Positions 44,579 to 56,386 are shown, numbered from the stretch's first letter. The stretch: DNA of 64,000 nucleotides from Fusarium oxysporum f. sp. lycopersici 4287 (GCF_000149955.1 NC_030987.1:342003-406002), one strand, 5' to 3'. The notes: generated from the sequence alone by a model not told the origin. Made by a program: numbers and translations.

Positions 44579-46372
44579 TTAATACTTTGATCCTACACAC
44601 TTGTAACAGCCCTTGAATGCGAAACCAACGCATTTGAAGCTTATCGTCAATATCCAGATAAAGCACGCAAACAGGCCCTTTACGATCTTGACGATGACGC
44701 GGATCAGGAATGGGAGTTTATCTTCCTTTTCTCGCGGTTTGCTTTTACCCAGGCTCTCATCTTGGCTCTCAACGTCAATCTCGAAAGACTCCATGTGGCG
44801 CTTCTTTCTCTCGTCACGTTTGCCGATTTTGCTAAGGCGCTTTTCTTGCTTGGCGGTGAGGATGAGAGGAGGTGGTGGTTCGAAGACTTCCATTGCGGGA
44901 GTGTTCTTTTCATCGGCTGATGCGACGAGCAGAAGTGCTGTGACGGCGACGTCGACGATGAAGTAGGACTCTATCTTTGCAGCGATGCCGGTGTCGATTT
45001 CTAACCAGCCGCCGCCTGTGCCGTCACGGGTGAGTTTCGCGAGATGTTGCGGTGATTCGTTGTGTTCGAGGGTATATTCTACCCTGGACCAAGACGGCGA
45101 GCGCTCGATTGTTACGCAGAAGGGCGTTGCGAGGGATGGGTGGACAAGGAAGTGGTGGGAACTGTCTTCGTCCCAGACGAGACGGGCGCATTCGCGCTCT
45201 GCTAGCATGACGGATTGGGGATCTTGGGCGCGCTCGATGGCCATTTTTGTAGCGGGCGTTGGCATGAGAAGAGCGACGAGGCCATCGTTTGGAGGATGGC
45301 GACGGGATTCTTCTTCGAGGGTTGTGGTGAGAGCTTCTTGCCAGTGTTTTGTGTCGGTGACTTTTGTACCGGAGGAATTACTGTTGTGGCCGACGACACC
45401 GCTGATGATACTGCTTGCTGAAGAACTAGCTTCTGGCTTGGGTGCTTTGTATGGTTTGTTGGGATCATGTCTTGTGAGAGTGACATATGCCGAAGCAGAT
45501 GTTGGATCTATGCGGAGGTTGTAAAATGGTTGCGAAGCTGATGAGAGGCTGTATACAGGTGCATCTTTCTCTTGGGCCAGCTTCATGCAGTAGACTCGCC
45601 CCTCTGACGGCGAAGCTTGCCATCCATTTGCGACTTTCCAGTAGTTCTTAAGCTGTTCATTCGAACTAACCGTTGGAATCAGTGGCGGTTCTTGTTGCTG
45701 GACATTTCGATGCGGCCATGATGATTGAGCTGATTGAACGCTCATGGGACTTATGACTGGACTCCGAACGGGGTTTCGAGGGGCTGATCCAGCGGGCGTT
45801 TCGTGGTATGTCTGACGACTTATAACAGCTCTCGGCATTTGCGTTGGTTGGATCTCTGTGGGAACATAGTTCTGTTGACCGAGTGGTACCTCTGGATTAT
45901 AAGCCGGGAAGATGGACCGTAATGGCTGCGCAGTAGTTTCGCCGCCGAGGGGTGGTTTAGCAATTGAACTTCGTGATCGATCACTGCTACTTCTAACAAG
46001 GGTATTACCCTGCGCAAAGCCAGTATCAGAACGCCCAGGGATCTGAACCGTCGGTCTAGGTCGCTGAACCTTCACAGGCTTGGGTGGTTCACTCTGCACA
46101 GGCTCGAATTCAATGGGTGTGTGAGCTCTATTCTGGGGAGTCTGTCGTCCATTTCTCGGCGACGCCGGTCTTGGTTCTGGAGTCATTGCCTGTGGTGTTG
46201 CGGCCCGTCGATCGCTTGGTGTCGGGGCTCGTCTGTCACTGGGTGTAGGAGCTCTTCTCTCGCGAGATTCAGAACGACGAGGTTTTGGTGTTTGGTTCCG
46301 TGAGACAGGCGGTGGTTTTGATGAGTTGGGACTCGGGAATAGAGAGAACCCGCCTGGGGTTGGAGTCGACAT
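44579..46372 (-). CDS. Uncharacterised Pro/Ser-rich protein with hydrophobic C-terminus
   Basis: Intronless 597-aa ORF. Residues 1-150 are disordered, Pro/Ser/Arg-rich, with a short repeat (RRAPTPSD twice, then RRAATPQ). The middle (about 240-500) looks globular: ENLKNYWK-like NEQLKNYWKVANGWQASPSE, then a region with FNLRIDPTSASAYVTL and a basic stretch. Near the C-terminus lies a hydrophobic segment (LPFLIRVIVKIVKGLFACFI...) rich in Cys and Phe, a likely membrane anchor or hairpin. Codon use and length support a real gene; I do not recognise a functional family and assign none. Confidence 0.8.
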   Translation of the reverse strand: MSTPTPGGFSLFPSPNSSKPPPVSRNQTPKPRRSESRERRAPTPSDRRAPTPSDRRAATPQAMTPEPRPASPRNGRQTPQNRAHTPIEFEPVQSEPPKPVKVQRPRPTVQIPGRSDTGFAQGNTLVRSSSDRSRSSIAKPPLGGETTAQPLRSIFPAYNPEVPLGQQNYVPTEIQPTQMPRAVISRQTYHETPAGSAPRNPVRSPVISPMSVQSAQSSWPHRNVQQQEPPLIPTVSSNEQLKNYWKVANGWQASPSEGRVYCMKLAQEKDAPVYSLSSASQPFYNLRIDPTSASAYVTLTRHDPNKPYKAPKPEASSSASSIISGVVGHNSNSSGTKVTDTKHWQEALTTTLEEESRRHPPNDGLVALLMPTPATKMAIERAQDPQSVMLAERECARLVWDEDSSHHFLVHPSLATPFCVTIERSPSWSRVEYTLEHNESPQHLAKLTRDGTGGGWLEIDTGIAAKIESYFIVDVAVTALLLVASADEKNTPAMEVFEPPPPLILTAKQEKRLSKIGKRDERKKRHMESFEIDVESQDESLGKSKPREKEDKLPFLIRVIVKIVKGLFACFIWILTISFKCVGFAFKGCYKCVGSKY

Positions 46373-47574
46373 TGTTCTGTATCAAACAGTATATACTTCT
46401 TCCCAGAAGAGTAGGGGTATCAATAGAGGGGGTGTCTAGGCTAGCAAGACGATGAAAATGTCAATTATGCTGCTATCGTATCATGATCAAAACAAAATTG
46501 TCACGTAAAATTGTTTCCACATAAAACAAAAACAAGGACAATAGCAAGCATGGGAATTCCCCAGAATGGAAAGCATGTTGGTTGATATTATATTCTTCAT
46601 CCATCGCACATTTTAAGCGCTCGCATCTTGAGACTAACACGGTTAAAAATAGCATCATCTAGATGGACCAATTGGCGGGGATGTCACACTGCAGCAGGGA
46701 CTTAAGCGCCCTGGAGGCGCGACTTTCAAGAGGGGAAACTGCAGCGTTATTGGTTAGCACGAAAAGATTTGGGTTGGACGGGGAGTGTTTTTACTGGTCT
46801 TTGGGCGGGTGATTTGTGTGATTGTGTGCGGGGAGTGTAAGTCGGTAATGAGCTGAGGAAGGATTGAGCCTATGAACAATGATGTTAGGGATCATGGATT
46901 CTGGGAATAATGGAAGGGAGTTTGAGGGGCCTCAGATATAGGCTCCCGCGGGAGAAAGAAGACTTCTGACATCAAGCCCAGATGCCAAAATAAACTGGTC
47001 TAAAGGCCTACTAAGATATACTAAACTCACCTAGGTCTTTTCATCGCTTAGGATAGAGGTCCTAGGTTTTCTTGCCTCCTCTGGAGGCTCTTATTTCCGT
47101 TTGACCGTCAAGTGAGCTTTGAAACATCGAGGTTCACCGCTTGATGCACGTAACCCTTTGTTACAGTTACATACATGAATTGCCGATTCCACCACTGAAG
47201 GCTCTGTTTGTGTTTGAGGGAGAAACAGGTGCTGATGAATGTTTGATAAGCAGGCCTGGCGGCAATTGTCACAATCTGTCGGCTGGGTTGAGTAGTCTTC
47301 ATGACGATCTTGGGCATGGGGCTGTTTGGGTATCAGTTGACAAGCATTGGATGCATGCTCTTAAACATTCTGGGCGTTGGTTCTCACCCTGTTGGACTCC
47401 AGCTTTGCATATGCTTATCGAGTTGAACTGACTCTTTCGAAATGCCGTCTCGGCATTGATCCTGACCATAGTGGTACACTGTCTTGTCTTATTCTCACAT
47501 CACCTTTTATTCTTACAAACCCCCCAGCGTAGATGTTCAATACCCCAAAACGCCACAGATGCAACAATTCATTA
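46373..47574. other. 1.2-kb intergenic region
   Basis: No gene supported. ORFs near 47108-47431 overlap on both strands and have no recognisable motif. Confidence 0.4.
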
Positions 47575-48140
47575 TCATTGTCCCTCCCCCCTCGGCCTAT
47601 CCTTCGCCGTAAGTCCATGTATCCTCTCCCCCCTCTGCTCCATCTCCTTCTGCCTCGACAACCGCACGTGCTCGGGCAATCCCCACCACTCCCTCATAAA
47701 CTCCTCCTGCGCCTGCGCGACTCTGGCTTTTCGCTCGCGTTCCCGTTGGCGCTCTATTCGTAGGGCGAACCATTCCTCACGTGCCTCGTCGTGCGCGGAT
47801 TGTGTGGCGTGCAGCTTCATGCAGCTGTTCATGGAGCGGTGTTCGGCGCGGCAGGCGAAGGAGACGGTGAATGTGCGGCCGAGGGCGCATGCGGCGAATG
47901 CTGGGGTTCCTGTTAGTGGTGTTCATGGCCTGATGTTGGAGGTTTGGGGTTGAAGTTGGTGGTGTAGGTGGAGGTAGGGGACGTGCCTTTGATCTCATCG
48001 GCGCATTCTTTTCGGACTTTTTGATAGAAGATATCTCGGACTTGTGCTTCTTGTGATGCGGAGAGAGGTAGAGGGTTGCGAGAGGGGACTCCGAGCTTCT
48101 CCTCTGGCACCGGGGGGTTCTGGACGGCCATTGCGGCCAT
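47575..48140 (-). CDS. CMC1: COX assembly mitochondrial protein Cmc1-like
   Basis: Twin CX9C protein of the mitochondrial intermembrane space, involved in cytochrome c oxidase assembly/copper handling. Exons 48140-47987 and 47900-47575 give 159 aa. The twin motif is created by splicing: CADEIKAFAAC (nine residues between Cys) and CRAEHRSMNSC (nine residues). The preceding LSASQEAQVRDIFYQKVRKE is family-typical. The 86-bp intron begins with GC (AAAG|GCACGT) and ends CAG; no GT donor nearby restores the frame. The C-terminal extension is charged (EWFALRIERQRERERKAR). An alternative start three codons downstream is possible. Confidence 0.9.
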
Positions 48141-48956
48141 GGGATGAGCGCGCGAGGCTCGGAGTCGTAAGTATCGTAGATAGATTACCCGGAGAAGTTC
48201 GGGGGGAGGTTAATGTGGCGTCCGGGGGTTCGTGGTGGATCGTTGATGGCGATTGAAGCTATATCAGACGAGAAGCTTGCGGGATCTTGAGAGGTGAGCC
48301 CATGAGCAAATGGCAGAATTGCTTGACCGCCTTCCGATTTGGAGTTTATCGGAAGATGGATTGCACCATGATCCATAAGACTTCAACAGAAGGCATCACC
48401 AGCTTCATGGTGTTTGTGCAATTTGGATCAGTGACCCATGTCGCCTTTTACTGAATATCGCACATCTCATGGGGAGGAGTGATGCTTCGCTGTGTCGGTA
48501 CCGCTCTGACCAGCCGCCATGTCTCCAATATGAAGCACAAAGTGCCAGCGTGAACGCCCTCACAACCTCAGGCGACACAATGAATTGCATTCGATAAGGT
48601 TTGGCCATTCAGTTTCTATTTTCTGAGATTGTGTTGGAAACTTTTCAGGCATCTTTAGGCAGCATCGCTGTCTTATTGGTGCTGTTTCGGTTGCTGTGAC
48701 CTCAATGAACCAACAGAGACGAGGGCTTGGCTAAATCATCAATGTTGTTGCACAAATATTGAGACTATGCGTGGGTATTACCGTGAATTTCAACAATCGT
48801 TTGTAGGTAATTTTGCTGTAGAATGTCATGGTATGAGTTGCTCAGTGATGTATAAAGGACCGTCCACCTCTCCTCAGGCATCATCACCACCTTCTTCACA
48901 ACATCACATTAGCTTTTCGCATCTAATCATAAACTACTTTAATTCTTGACATCAAC
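48141..48956. other. Divergent promoter region
   Basis: Between CMC1 (minus) and the oxygenase gene (plus). No other feature seen; ORF 48405-48608 not supported. Confidence 0.45.
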
Positions 48957-50645
48957 ATGGAATCCCGCGTTGTAACCTCTCAGCCTACTGGGGACTCTTC
49001 TTCTCTCAAGGGTCTCCTCTCTGCTGTGTCCTCCGCCTTAGACAAGCGCGCGGGCAAAGACATTTTTGCCATCGGAGGTAGCGTTGGCGACGATGGTGGC
49101 CCCTCTCATGCAGCCAGTAACTCTATCGCAATCCGGTGGGATAATAAGGAACAGGTACATAGTCGAACTCTCAAGCTGCCCCTCGGCGATGATACCGTCA
49201 CTCAAGATGCCTTCAACACCCTGGTGGCTGATTGCCAACCAGCAACCTTCGGCGTCGGTAGCCAAGAGGTGCTTGACGAAGAGTACAGAAAGGCTGGTAA
49301 AATGAATACCGAAGACTTCTGTACTGACTTCAACCCCTATGAACATGGTATTGTTGATACCATCAATCAGGTCCTGGCCCAAGCCAGTGTTACTGATGCC
49401 AGGGGTCTTGGTGTAAAGGCCGAGCTTTACAAGCTCAATGTAAGTTTAATGTGATTGATGTGATGTACTCTTACTAAGGCTCCCCAGGTGTATTCAGGAC
49501 CTTCTGGCAAGTTCAAGCCTCATGTTGACACTCCACGATCTGATCGCCAGATGGGCTCGCTCGTCGTGAGTCTTCCTATCGAGCACAAAGGTAGAAAGCA
49601 CAAGCCGTTAACTCCTATATACTAGACACTTACATAATCCTAGGGGGCCAACTTGCGGTTAGACATGGAGGTCGTGAGATCGTCTTTGACTGGGCACCGA
49701 AAAGCGCCGACACCATTCAGTGGGCGGCGTTCTTCTCTGACTGCGAGCATGAAGTACTGCAAGTCACAGAAGGACATCGTGTTACACTGACTTACAATCT
49801 CTTTTGGATCAACTATGGTCCAGCTTCGATGTCTGATCATCTTCGGGCTCTAGACCAGGAATCTCTTCATTTCTTCGATGCCCTTGAGAAGTTAATTGAG
49901 AACAAGCATATTATAAAAGAAGGTGATTTCACAATTGGGTACTTTTATCTATTCACATGCTGATAGCTTGTCCAGGTCTCGTTGGGTTTTCTTGCACTCA
50001 CGCTTATCCTCATACTTCCAAGTCATCCACCAATAACTTGCACCACATGCTCAAAGGCATCGACATGGTAGTCTACCAAGCCCTCAAGCGCATTCTAGGC
50101 ACAGCTGAAGTTGCCGCTCTAGTCGATGATGAGAAATACCGACATTGCGAGCAAGAGTCTATACCAGAGATGATTGAATGGAAGAAAGATCACAGGCTGA
50201 AGTACAACCCACGTCTACCAGAGCCCAAGATCACTCAAGCGGAGCAAGACGTCTTGGACGATAAGCTAGCTATCGGTACGGCGCCGAAACCTGCACTTGT
50301 TTTCAGGCACAGCTATGAGGAGAGACTCGATCCAGCGGAGGTTGGATTGCAACACGAATATAGCCGTAAAACCCGCGGAAAGTTTTACCCTCGAAGAGAT
50401 GTTACATGGTTGAACGGTCCGCCTGACTCGGAGGTTTCTAAGGAACTTGCTGTTGCTTTCGTCACTGTGAGTACAGAAATTCGGTATATGGCGGTAGACA
50501 CACTGACATGGGTTTGCAGTACGGAAATGAGCCTGGCATTGGCGCCTACTATACTTCGGCTGTCATTGTCGCAAAAGTGAACACGTCCCCGCAGGCGGAC
50601 GTAAGCACTCAGAGTGAAAGCGCGAGCGATGCGACAGAGGATTAG
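48957..50645 (+). CDS. 2OG-Fe(II) oxygenase-like protein (fungal)
   Basis: Five exons (48957-49440, 49489-49590, 49644-49922, 49976-50466, 50520-50645) give 493 aa. After the first intron the core reads VYSGPSGKFKPHVDTPRS, the H-x-D iron-binding pair of prolyl-4-hydroxylase-type 2-oxoglutarate oxygenases. It is followed by SLVVSLPIEHKGGQLAVRHG, the usual double-stranded beta-helix strands, and by SDCEHEVLQVTEGHRVTLTYN, which supplies the distal His and the basic residue that binds 2-oxoglutarate. The C-terminal half is less conserved and ends in an acidic Ser-rich tail. Many paralogues exist in Fusarium; substrate unknown. Confidence 0.85.
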
Positions 50646-51168
50646 CATCGGAAACATTAACCTTGTTTGATCTTCCACTGAACAGGGCCTCACGAATCTT
50701 TGAGAAATAAAGTTTATTACATTAGTTTTTTTGATCTGTTGTGCCTCATAAAATAGCCTTTCTCAGTCAAACTTTTAAATATTGGCTTTTGTGACTCGAC
50801 GTGTACCAACCTCATCATTACCTCCGTCTTCTATTAGGAAGAATGAGAGTTCAATAGGTTCTTATTAATTTTTAAATAAAGCAGATCTATGGCTATTCTG
50901 TAAGTTTTTATTTTAAATATACTGCATATTTCTTAAACTTTGGCATTGGTTTATGTGATAACTGATCTGGCAATTACTTTATATTATTGAGAGAATATAT
51001 ATGCTTTTCTCTTTGTATATCTTTCTTGATAATTCTCTTCCCATTCCTCTTCCCATGGAACACTACTCGGTCACTACGGCTTTCACCATCGCTCGAATCT
51101 GGAGCCTATTCTGGACTCGATGCAGGCGACGACTGAATATCTTCTACGGGGGAGACCTCGTTATTGGA
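50646..51168. other. AT-rich spacer including the left inverted repeat
   Basis: 3' flank of the oxygenase and the left arm of the long inverted repeat described separately. No gene. Confidence 0.5.
50712..51020. repeat. Left arm of a roughly 310-bp imperfect inverted repeat
   Basis: Aligns with the reverse complement of 52680-52999. Shared landmarks: CCTCATAAAATAGCCTTTC, TTGGCTTTTGTGA, ATTTAAATAAAGCAGATCTA, GCATATTTCTTA and ATGCTTTTCTCTTTG, in the same order and spacing with small indels (an 9-bp insertion near 50735). AT-rich and diverged by many transitions, as expected of old or RIP-affected repeats. No clear target duplication outside the arms. Confidence 0.8.
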
Positions 51169-52074
51169 TTACCCATCAGTTTGTTCTGTAGGTGAAGACG
51201 AAAACCGAGTATAGTTGGTGGGAGAGTCCTCGATGTCGCCTCGCTCGCTACTTTGTTCTGTAGAAGGCGGAGATGACAACGGGGAAGAAGTAGTGGAGGA
51301 GTCCATGATATTGCCTCGCTTGCTACTTTGTTCTGAAGAATCTGTAGGAGGCGACCTCCTCATCCTTCTCAACTTTCGCTTCTTGGGTGGTGAATCAACA
51401 ATCCTCTTCAAAAGCAGAGACCACTGATCCATAGGGACACCAACGCGATGAAGATGTCGGTCCACGTCTCCATAAATAAGCATGAGAAGAATACGGAGAG
51501 TAAAATGTGCCGCGTTTCCAGCTAAGCAAGGATCTTCACATGGGCCTCTAATTTCTCTAACCAACTGGTCCTTGCTCACCACTTTATCAAAGGGGAGATG
51601 GAGGACTTCCTGAACAGCCTGGGCAGTGTTGATAGTTTCGAGAGCACGGAGATATACGCCGCAGCTTCTCAAGAACGAGAGACTTTCGTCTGGCCCATGG
51701 GTGATGAGGAAGAAATTCCAGTTCTGGATGATGTCCCTGATTTCCCTCCGGAACTCCTCCATCCGAACGTACCTCATTCTTCCAAAACGGAACATATCCT
51801 CAAACTCGGGAGAGTATTCTTCATCCCCAACGATCCAATGATGAGACTGCACAACCCTCGCAGCCAGGTTGGCATCAGGCTTAGGAGGTTCAGCCAACAC
51901 ATCTCCAAGACGCTCGGTATCAAGGATAGAGATGCCAATCTGGAAACTCCGCACTTCATGATCCTCCACTACAACATCACCGACGTCGATAGAAATGATC
52001 TGGAAAATTCGAGTCCTTTGTGTCCCGCCATGTTTGGAGGTGTTCGTGCTGCACCCAAGACCAGCGCGATACAC
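51169..52074 (-). CDS. Gfd2/YDR514C-like protein, RNase H-fold exonuclease-like
   Basis: 301 aa from the ATG at 52074. Residues 25-60 read IISIDVGDVVVEDHEVRSFQIGISILDT, the first strand with the D-x-E/D-like start of a DEDD-type exonuclease fold and the second strand. Then HHWIVGDEE, FRFGRMRYV, NWNFFLITHGPDESLSFLRSCG, and the C-terminal CLAGNAAHFTLRILL, which matches the ALAGNDAHFTLRALL ending of Gfd2/YDR514C-like fungal proteins. The tail is Ser-rich with two copies of a SSEQSSKRGNI-like unit. An upstream frame (52168) has a plausible N-terminus but no intron joins it well, so the 5' end may be truncated. Lies inside the long inverted repeat. Confidence 0.72.
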   Translation of the reverse strand: MYRAGLGCSTNTSKHGGTQRTRIFQIISIDVGDVVVEDHEVRSFQIGISILDTERLGDVLAEPPKPDANLAARVVQSHHWIVGDEEYSPEFEDMFRFGRMRYVRMEEFRREIRDIIQNWNFFLITHGPDESLSFLRSCGVYLRALETINTAQAVQEVLHLPFDKVVSKDQLVREIRGPCEDPCLAGNAAHFTLRILLMLIYGDVDRHLHRVGVPMDQWSLLLKRIVDSPPKKRKLRRMRRSPPTDSSEQSSKRGNIMDSSTTSSPLSSPPSTEQSSERGDIEDSPTNYTRFSSSPTEQTDG

Positions 52075-53224
52075 GTTGGGTCTCTATGGCGTATCCCATC
52101 ACCCACTGAGGTACGAAGAGCTCCGCGCGCTTGAACCATGAGTGATCCAGCTCCTTACTATCCGACATTTTCGATCGTGGTTGGAAGCAGCGTGATGATC
52201 GTTCGCAGACGGGGGGAGGTTTGAACTGAAGAGTCGTGGCACAGTGAGAATCGTGATGGGCAAGACGTCAAGATGCTATGCGTACAGAGTAGACACTGCG
52301 AGGGTATTTATAGCGAGAAACAAAATTTGGCTATGAATATGCGTTCATTTCTATACTTTTGTGTAAAGAGAAGCTTTTCAAAAAAGAAACCCAGTTCATC
52401 CAAGTCGTGCTGTTTGCCCGGAGGAGGTGCTCCTTCTTGAGAGCTTAAACTTGACGACGTGCATGAGAACCTTGACGATGCCAACTTCCTTCAAGTCAGA
52501 AATCACGAATGAGCTCTAAAGCTTTTATGCAAGCAGGTAGGGTCACTGAACGGGAAGAACAACACAACACACAGAGCTGAGGCGACTGTTCCTGACCGAA
52601 CATTGGACACTCTAAAGTAGGTACTGTACCATTCAGAAAAGATGAATAAATTACCAAGTATAGCATTTAAAAAAGAAATAGAGAAATTATGCAAAGAGAA
52701 AAGCATAGGAATTCTCTCGATAATATAAGTTAATCGCCAGATTTGTTATTATACAAAGTAATACTAAAGTATAAGAAATATGCAATATATTTATATTTAA
52801 TCCTAATAAAATGCCATATAGATCTGCTTTATTTAAATACTATATAAGGACTTATTAAGCTTATTAATACTTATTCTTACCAATAGAAAATAGAGGTAAA
52901 TAATATAGTTGGTGCACATTGATTCACAAAAGCCAACATGTAAAAGTTAGACAGAGCGAAAGGCTATTTTATGAGGTCAAGAAAACTAAGTTAACAAACT
53001 TCAGGTCCCAATGGTTTTGTGAGCTTATGAAGAGAAGTGTATATATGTACTAGTGCGAATAAATTGTCATCAATCGCTGCATCGTATATTCTAACTGTGG
53101 CTATTGGTATAAAACAAGCGTCAAAAAGCCACCGCTGTTATTGGATATATAAAATACTGGCAAAACAGAAACGCAACTCCACGCGCCGAGAGGCCCGGTC
53201 ATTAATCCCTCCTCTCCACTTCAT
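52075..53224. other. AT-rich spacer including the right inverted repeat
   Basis: No gene supported. Composition becomes strongly AT-rich from about 52620 to 52900. Confidence 0.45.
52680..52999. repeat. Right arm of the roughly 310-bp imperfect inverted repeat
   Basis: Reverse-complement partner of 50712-51020; the outer end GTTAACAAAC (52990-52999) pairs with GTTTATTAC at 50712. Together the arms bracket 1.66 kb with a single gene. Confidence 0.8.
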
Positions 53225-54792
53225 TTACTGCTGGGGATATGCTTGGGGAGGATAAGGCTGAGGCTGAGGGGGCGGCGACATTGAAGCAGGAGGAGGGTGG
53301 GCGTAGTTCGTCTGGCCATCGAGCTCACTTCCGTAATGTTGGGGAGGGGGGGACATTGAAGCGGGAGGAGGAGTAGAGTAGTTTGTCTGACCATCAAGCT
53401 CGCTTCCTTGAGGTTGAGGAGGCTGTTGATACTGCTGAGGGGGGTACTGTCCATAGTTCTGCTGGCCCTGGTACTGTTGGTCTTGAGGAGAGTAGGGTGC
53501 GGCGGGAGGAGGGTAAGCGCCCTGTTGTTGGTATGGGCTCTGGGCAGGTTGGTAGGGAGAGGGAGTGCCCTGAGGAGGATACTGCTGTTGTTGTTGTTGA
53601 GGGACGAATTGGCCTTGGGTAGGTTGTTGCTGGTATTGCTGCTGAGGGACGCCCTGAGGTTGGACGGGCTGAACCATAGGCTGGCCTTCGTTGACCTTGG
53701 TCTCCATTTGGTAGTTGTTGTTGGGTGAAGGAGAAGCAGCAAGGNNNNNNNNNNNNNNNNNNNNNNNNNNNNNNNNNNNNNNNNNNNNNNNNNNNNNNNN
53801 NNNNNNNNNNNNNNNNNNNNNNNNNNNNNNNNNNNNNNNNNNNNNNNNNNNNNNNNNNNNNNNNNNNNNNNNNNNNNNNNNNNNNNNNNNNNNNNNNNNN
53901 NNNNNNNNNNNNNNNNNNNNNNNNNNNNNNNNNNNNNNNNNNNNNNNNNNNNNNNNNNNNNNNNNNNNNNNNNNNNNNNNNNNNNNNNNNNNNNNNNNNN
54001 NNNNNNNNNNNNNNNNNNNNNNNNNNNNNNNNNNNNNNNNNNNNNNNNNNNNNNNNNNNNNNNNNNNNNNNNNNNNNNNNNNNNNNNNNNNNNNNNNNNN
54101 NNNNNNNNNNNNNNNNNNNNNNNNNNNNNNNNNNNNNNNNNNNNNNNNNNNNNNNNNNNNNNNNNNNNNNNNNNNNNNNNNNNNNNNNNNNNNNNNNNNN
54201 NNNNNNNNNNNNNNNNNNNNNNNNNNNNNNNNNNNNNNNNNNNNNNNNNNNNNNNNNNNNNNNNNNNNNNNNNNNNNNNNNNNNNNNNNNNNNNNNNNNN
54301 NNNNNNNNNNNNNNNNNNNNNNNNNNNNNNNNNNNNNNNNNNNNNNNNNNNNNNNNNNNNNNNNNNNNNNNNNNNNNNNNNNNNNNNNNNNNNNNNNNNN
54401 NNNNNNNNNNNNNNNNNNNNNNNNNNNNNNNNNNNNNNNNNNNNNNNNNNNNNNNNNNNNNNNNNNNNNNNNNNNNNNNNNNNNNNNNNNNNNNNNNNNN
54501 NNNNNNNNNNNNNNNNNNNNNNNNNNNNNNNNNNNNNNNNNNNNNNNNNNNNNNNNNNNNNNNNNNNNNNNNNNNNNNNNNNNNNNNNNNNNNNNNNNNN
54601 NNNNNNNNNNNNNNNNNNNNNNNNNNNNNNNNNNNNNNNNNNNNNNNNNNNNNNNNNNNNNNNNNNNNNNNNNNNNNNNNNNNNNNNNNNCGATGATAAG
54701 AGAGATGAGGAACTGAAGCCACGAATTATAACAATCCAGAGCGGTGTTTGGAGAACATGGTTGCCCTCAACCTTTTCTTGAGTTTGTTCCAT
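53225..54792 (-). CDS. Gln/Pro-rich protein, interrupted by an assembly gap
   Basis: The 3' exon (53744-53225) encodes about 170 residues after the gap: LAASPSPNNNYQ, long Gln/Pro/Tyr runs, then a duplicated 25-residue unit beginning GSELDGQTNY and containing PPPASMSPPP. The 5' end on the other side of the gap starts MEQTQEK at 54792. It then either continues in frame or splices through a possible intron ending at TTCAG (54713) into hydrophobic FLISLII. A multi-pass membrane domain followed by a Q/P-rich cytoplasmic tail would fit a MARVEL-type fungal protein, but the defining part lies in the unsequenced 946 bases. Real gene likely, identity open. Confidence 0.6.
53745..54690. other. Assembly gap (946 N)
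   Basis: Run of N bases. Any ORF crossing it is unverified, and the true gap length may differ. Confidence 1.
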
Positions 54793-54810
54793 AGCAACTT
54801 TCTGTAACAA

Positions 54811-56386
54811 ACAGTATAAGTGATAGTGTCAAGCCACGAGAAGCAGCCAAGAGATGCGAAGTGCTAGTGTAGGGGCCAAGACGAGTGTTCGCTGGGGAGA
54901 ATGATTTATGGCGCACCCTTTTTTTTTTCTCCTCGGGGGAAACACAACAGCCTTATAGCTAGGCCCGGCTCCGTTCACTTACAAGAAGCCCAAGGCAGAT
55001 TTCGAGGGACGAGGAACCCTTGCGGATGGCGTCGTTAGCGTACTTCAGCCGCACCTCAGCTGGCCCATTCGGGATGCCTTGTTGGCGCCGTTGGGCTCTC
55101 TCGGGGGTGGAGGGGGACAGGCCATGGTTTCTGGTGTTTTGAAGAATTATCCTAATTCCCGAGCCATATAGACATTGCTAAGATGATATTTAAATCTGTT
55201 TTTTCGACTTGTTTGTTGTTATCAAGACTTGAGCTATCGTCGGCAGTTACGCGAGTGTAAGTGTCTAGAGCTGGCTGGTGGTTTAGTTTAATTGACAACA
55301 AACAAAAACAGGGTCACTACGGTACCACCCTACTTAATACCCCTGCACAACACAAGGCACGAAAGTAAAACAGACAAATGCCGTTAAAGACGGAATGGCT
55401 TGTGGAAATTGAACTTCGAAAATCTGGGCAGTGCGACAAGCCACTTGAAGCTACTGCTCCTTAAAATACTTACTGAGGCGTTTCACTAGAAGGAACGGTG
55501 TTTCTAGCTCGTTTGCTACATGAAAATGTATTTATTGACGAGTGATAAGGCCTGAGTTGTGGTGAGTAGAAGTGTTTCCCAGTTGAGCATGCTGCGCGAG
55601 ATTCGGTTCGAGGTGCAGATGCCTGCATGAAGGATTTCGCTAAATAGCCCATGCCGGTGTCGATCACATGGATAAGAACTCCCGACAAGATTCTCACTCT
55701 CACTCTACCGGGGCGGTTATGTCTTTTGTCAAACAAGCTAGCTAATCATAACGTGTTCAATAAAAGGTGAGATTTGTCCTCTTTTGGGAGATGTAAGACG
55801 GGTGAGGCTTGTCTTATTGGAGAGTTGTGATGGGAAAACAGCTGAATGCGGAGAGTGGAGATGGCACATGGGCTGTGCTTGTTCAGCCGTTGGAGCTAAT
55901 TTGTGGAGGGGCGGAATGAGGCAAGGTTTACAGGGAGAGTGCGGAATTGGAGGATGGGGGGAGATTGGAGAGGATACGGGGGAGCCACTGGAAGGGCGTA
56001 TTCAGCAAGATTCAATTAATAATCCAGTCATTTAATCAGTGTTCAGGAGTATAAGGCTGCCTCGCACGATAAAACTAGAAGGTATGTGGCGGGTATGCCG
56101 TGAGATATTGGTATCTTCGAGCCAGGAGGGCCGCGGTTCTCCTTGCATCTCAGCCTGTGACACCCGCCTACCCGTGGTCAATCTACAGGGATTCAAGTGA
56201 AACAAATCACATCTATTAAGTGCCTTAGAATGATGCTATAGTGTAAAGGACTCATACCGAGTCCACTCATGACAAAACGCCTTCACCCGCCGCCCCGCTT
56301 CATATGATCCAAGCCATCCCATGCCCGGATATCTTTTTCGCTTTTAGTTCTCATTCATAGTCATTCATATCATCATCACCCTTAAT
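54811..56386. other. 1.6-kb intergenic region
   Basis: Promoter side of the Gln/Pro-rich gene and 3' flank of the dehydrogenase. ORFs at 55470-55736 and 55784-56035 are not supported by motifs. A T-tract lies at about 54920. Confidence 0.4.

Noticed and set aside
51598..52134. 178-aa plus-strand ORF inside the inverted repeat
   Set aside because: Antisense to the Gfd2/YDR514C-like gene, which has clear family motifs.
53715..54716. Several long ORFs across the N gap
   Set aside because: Their length comes from unknown bases; only the flanking exons are considered.
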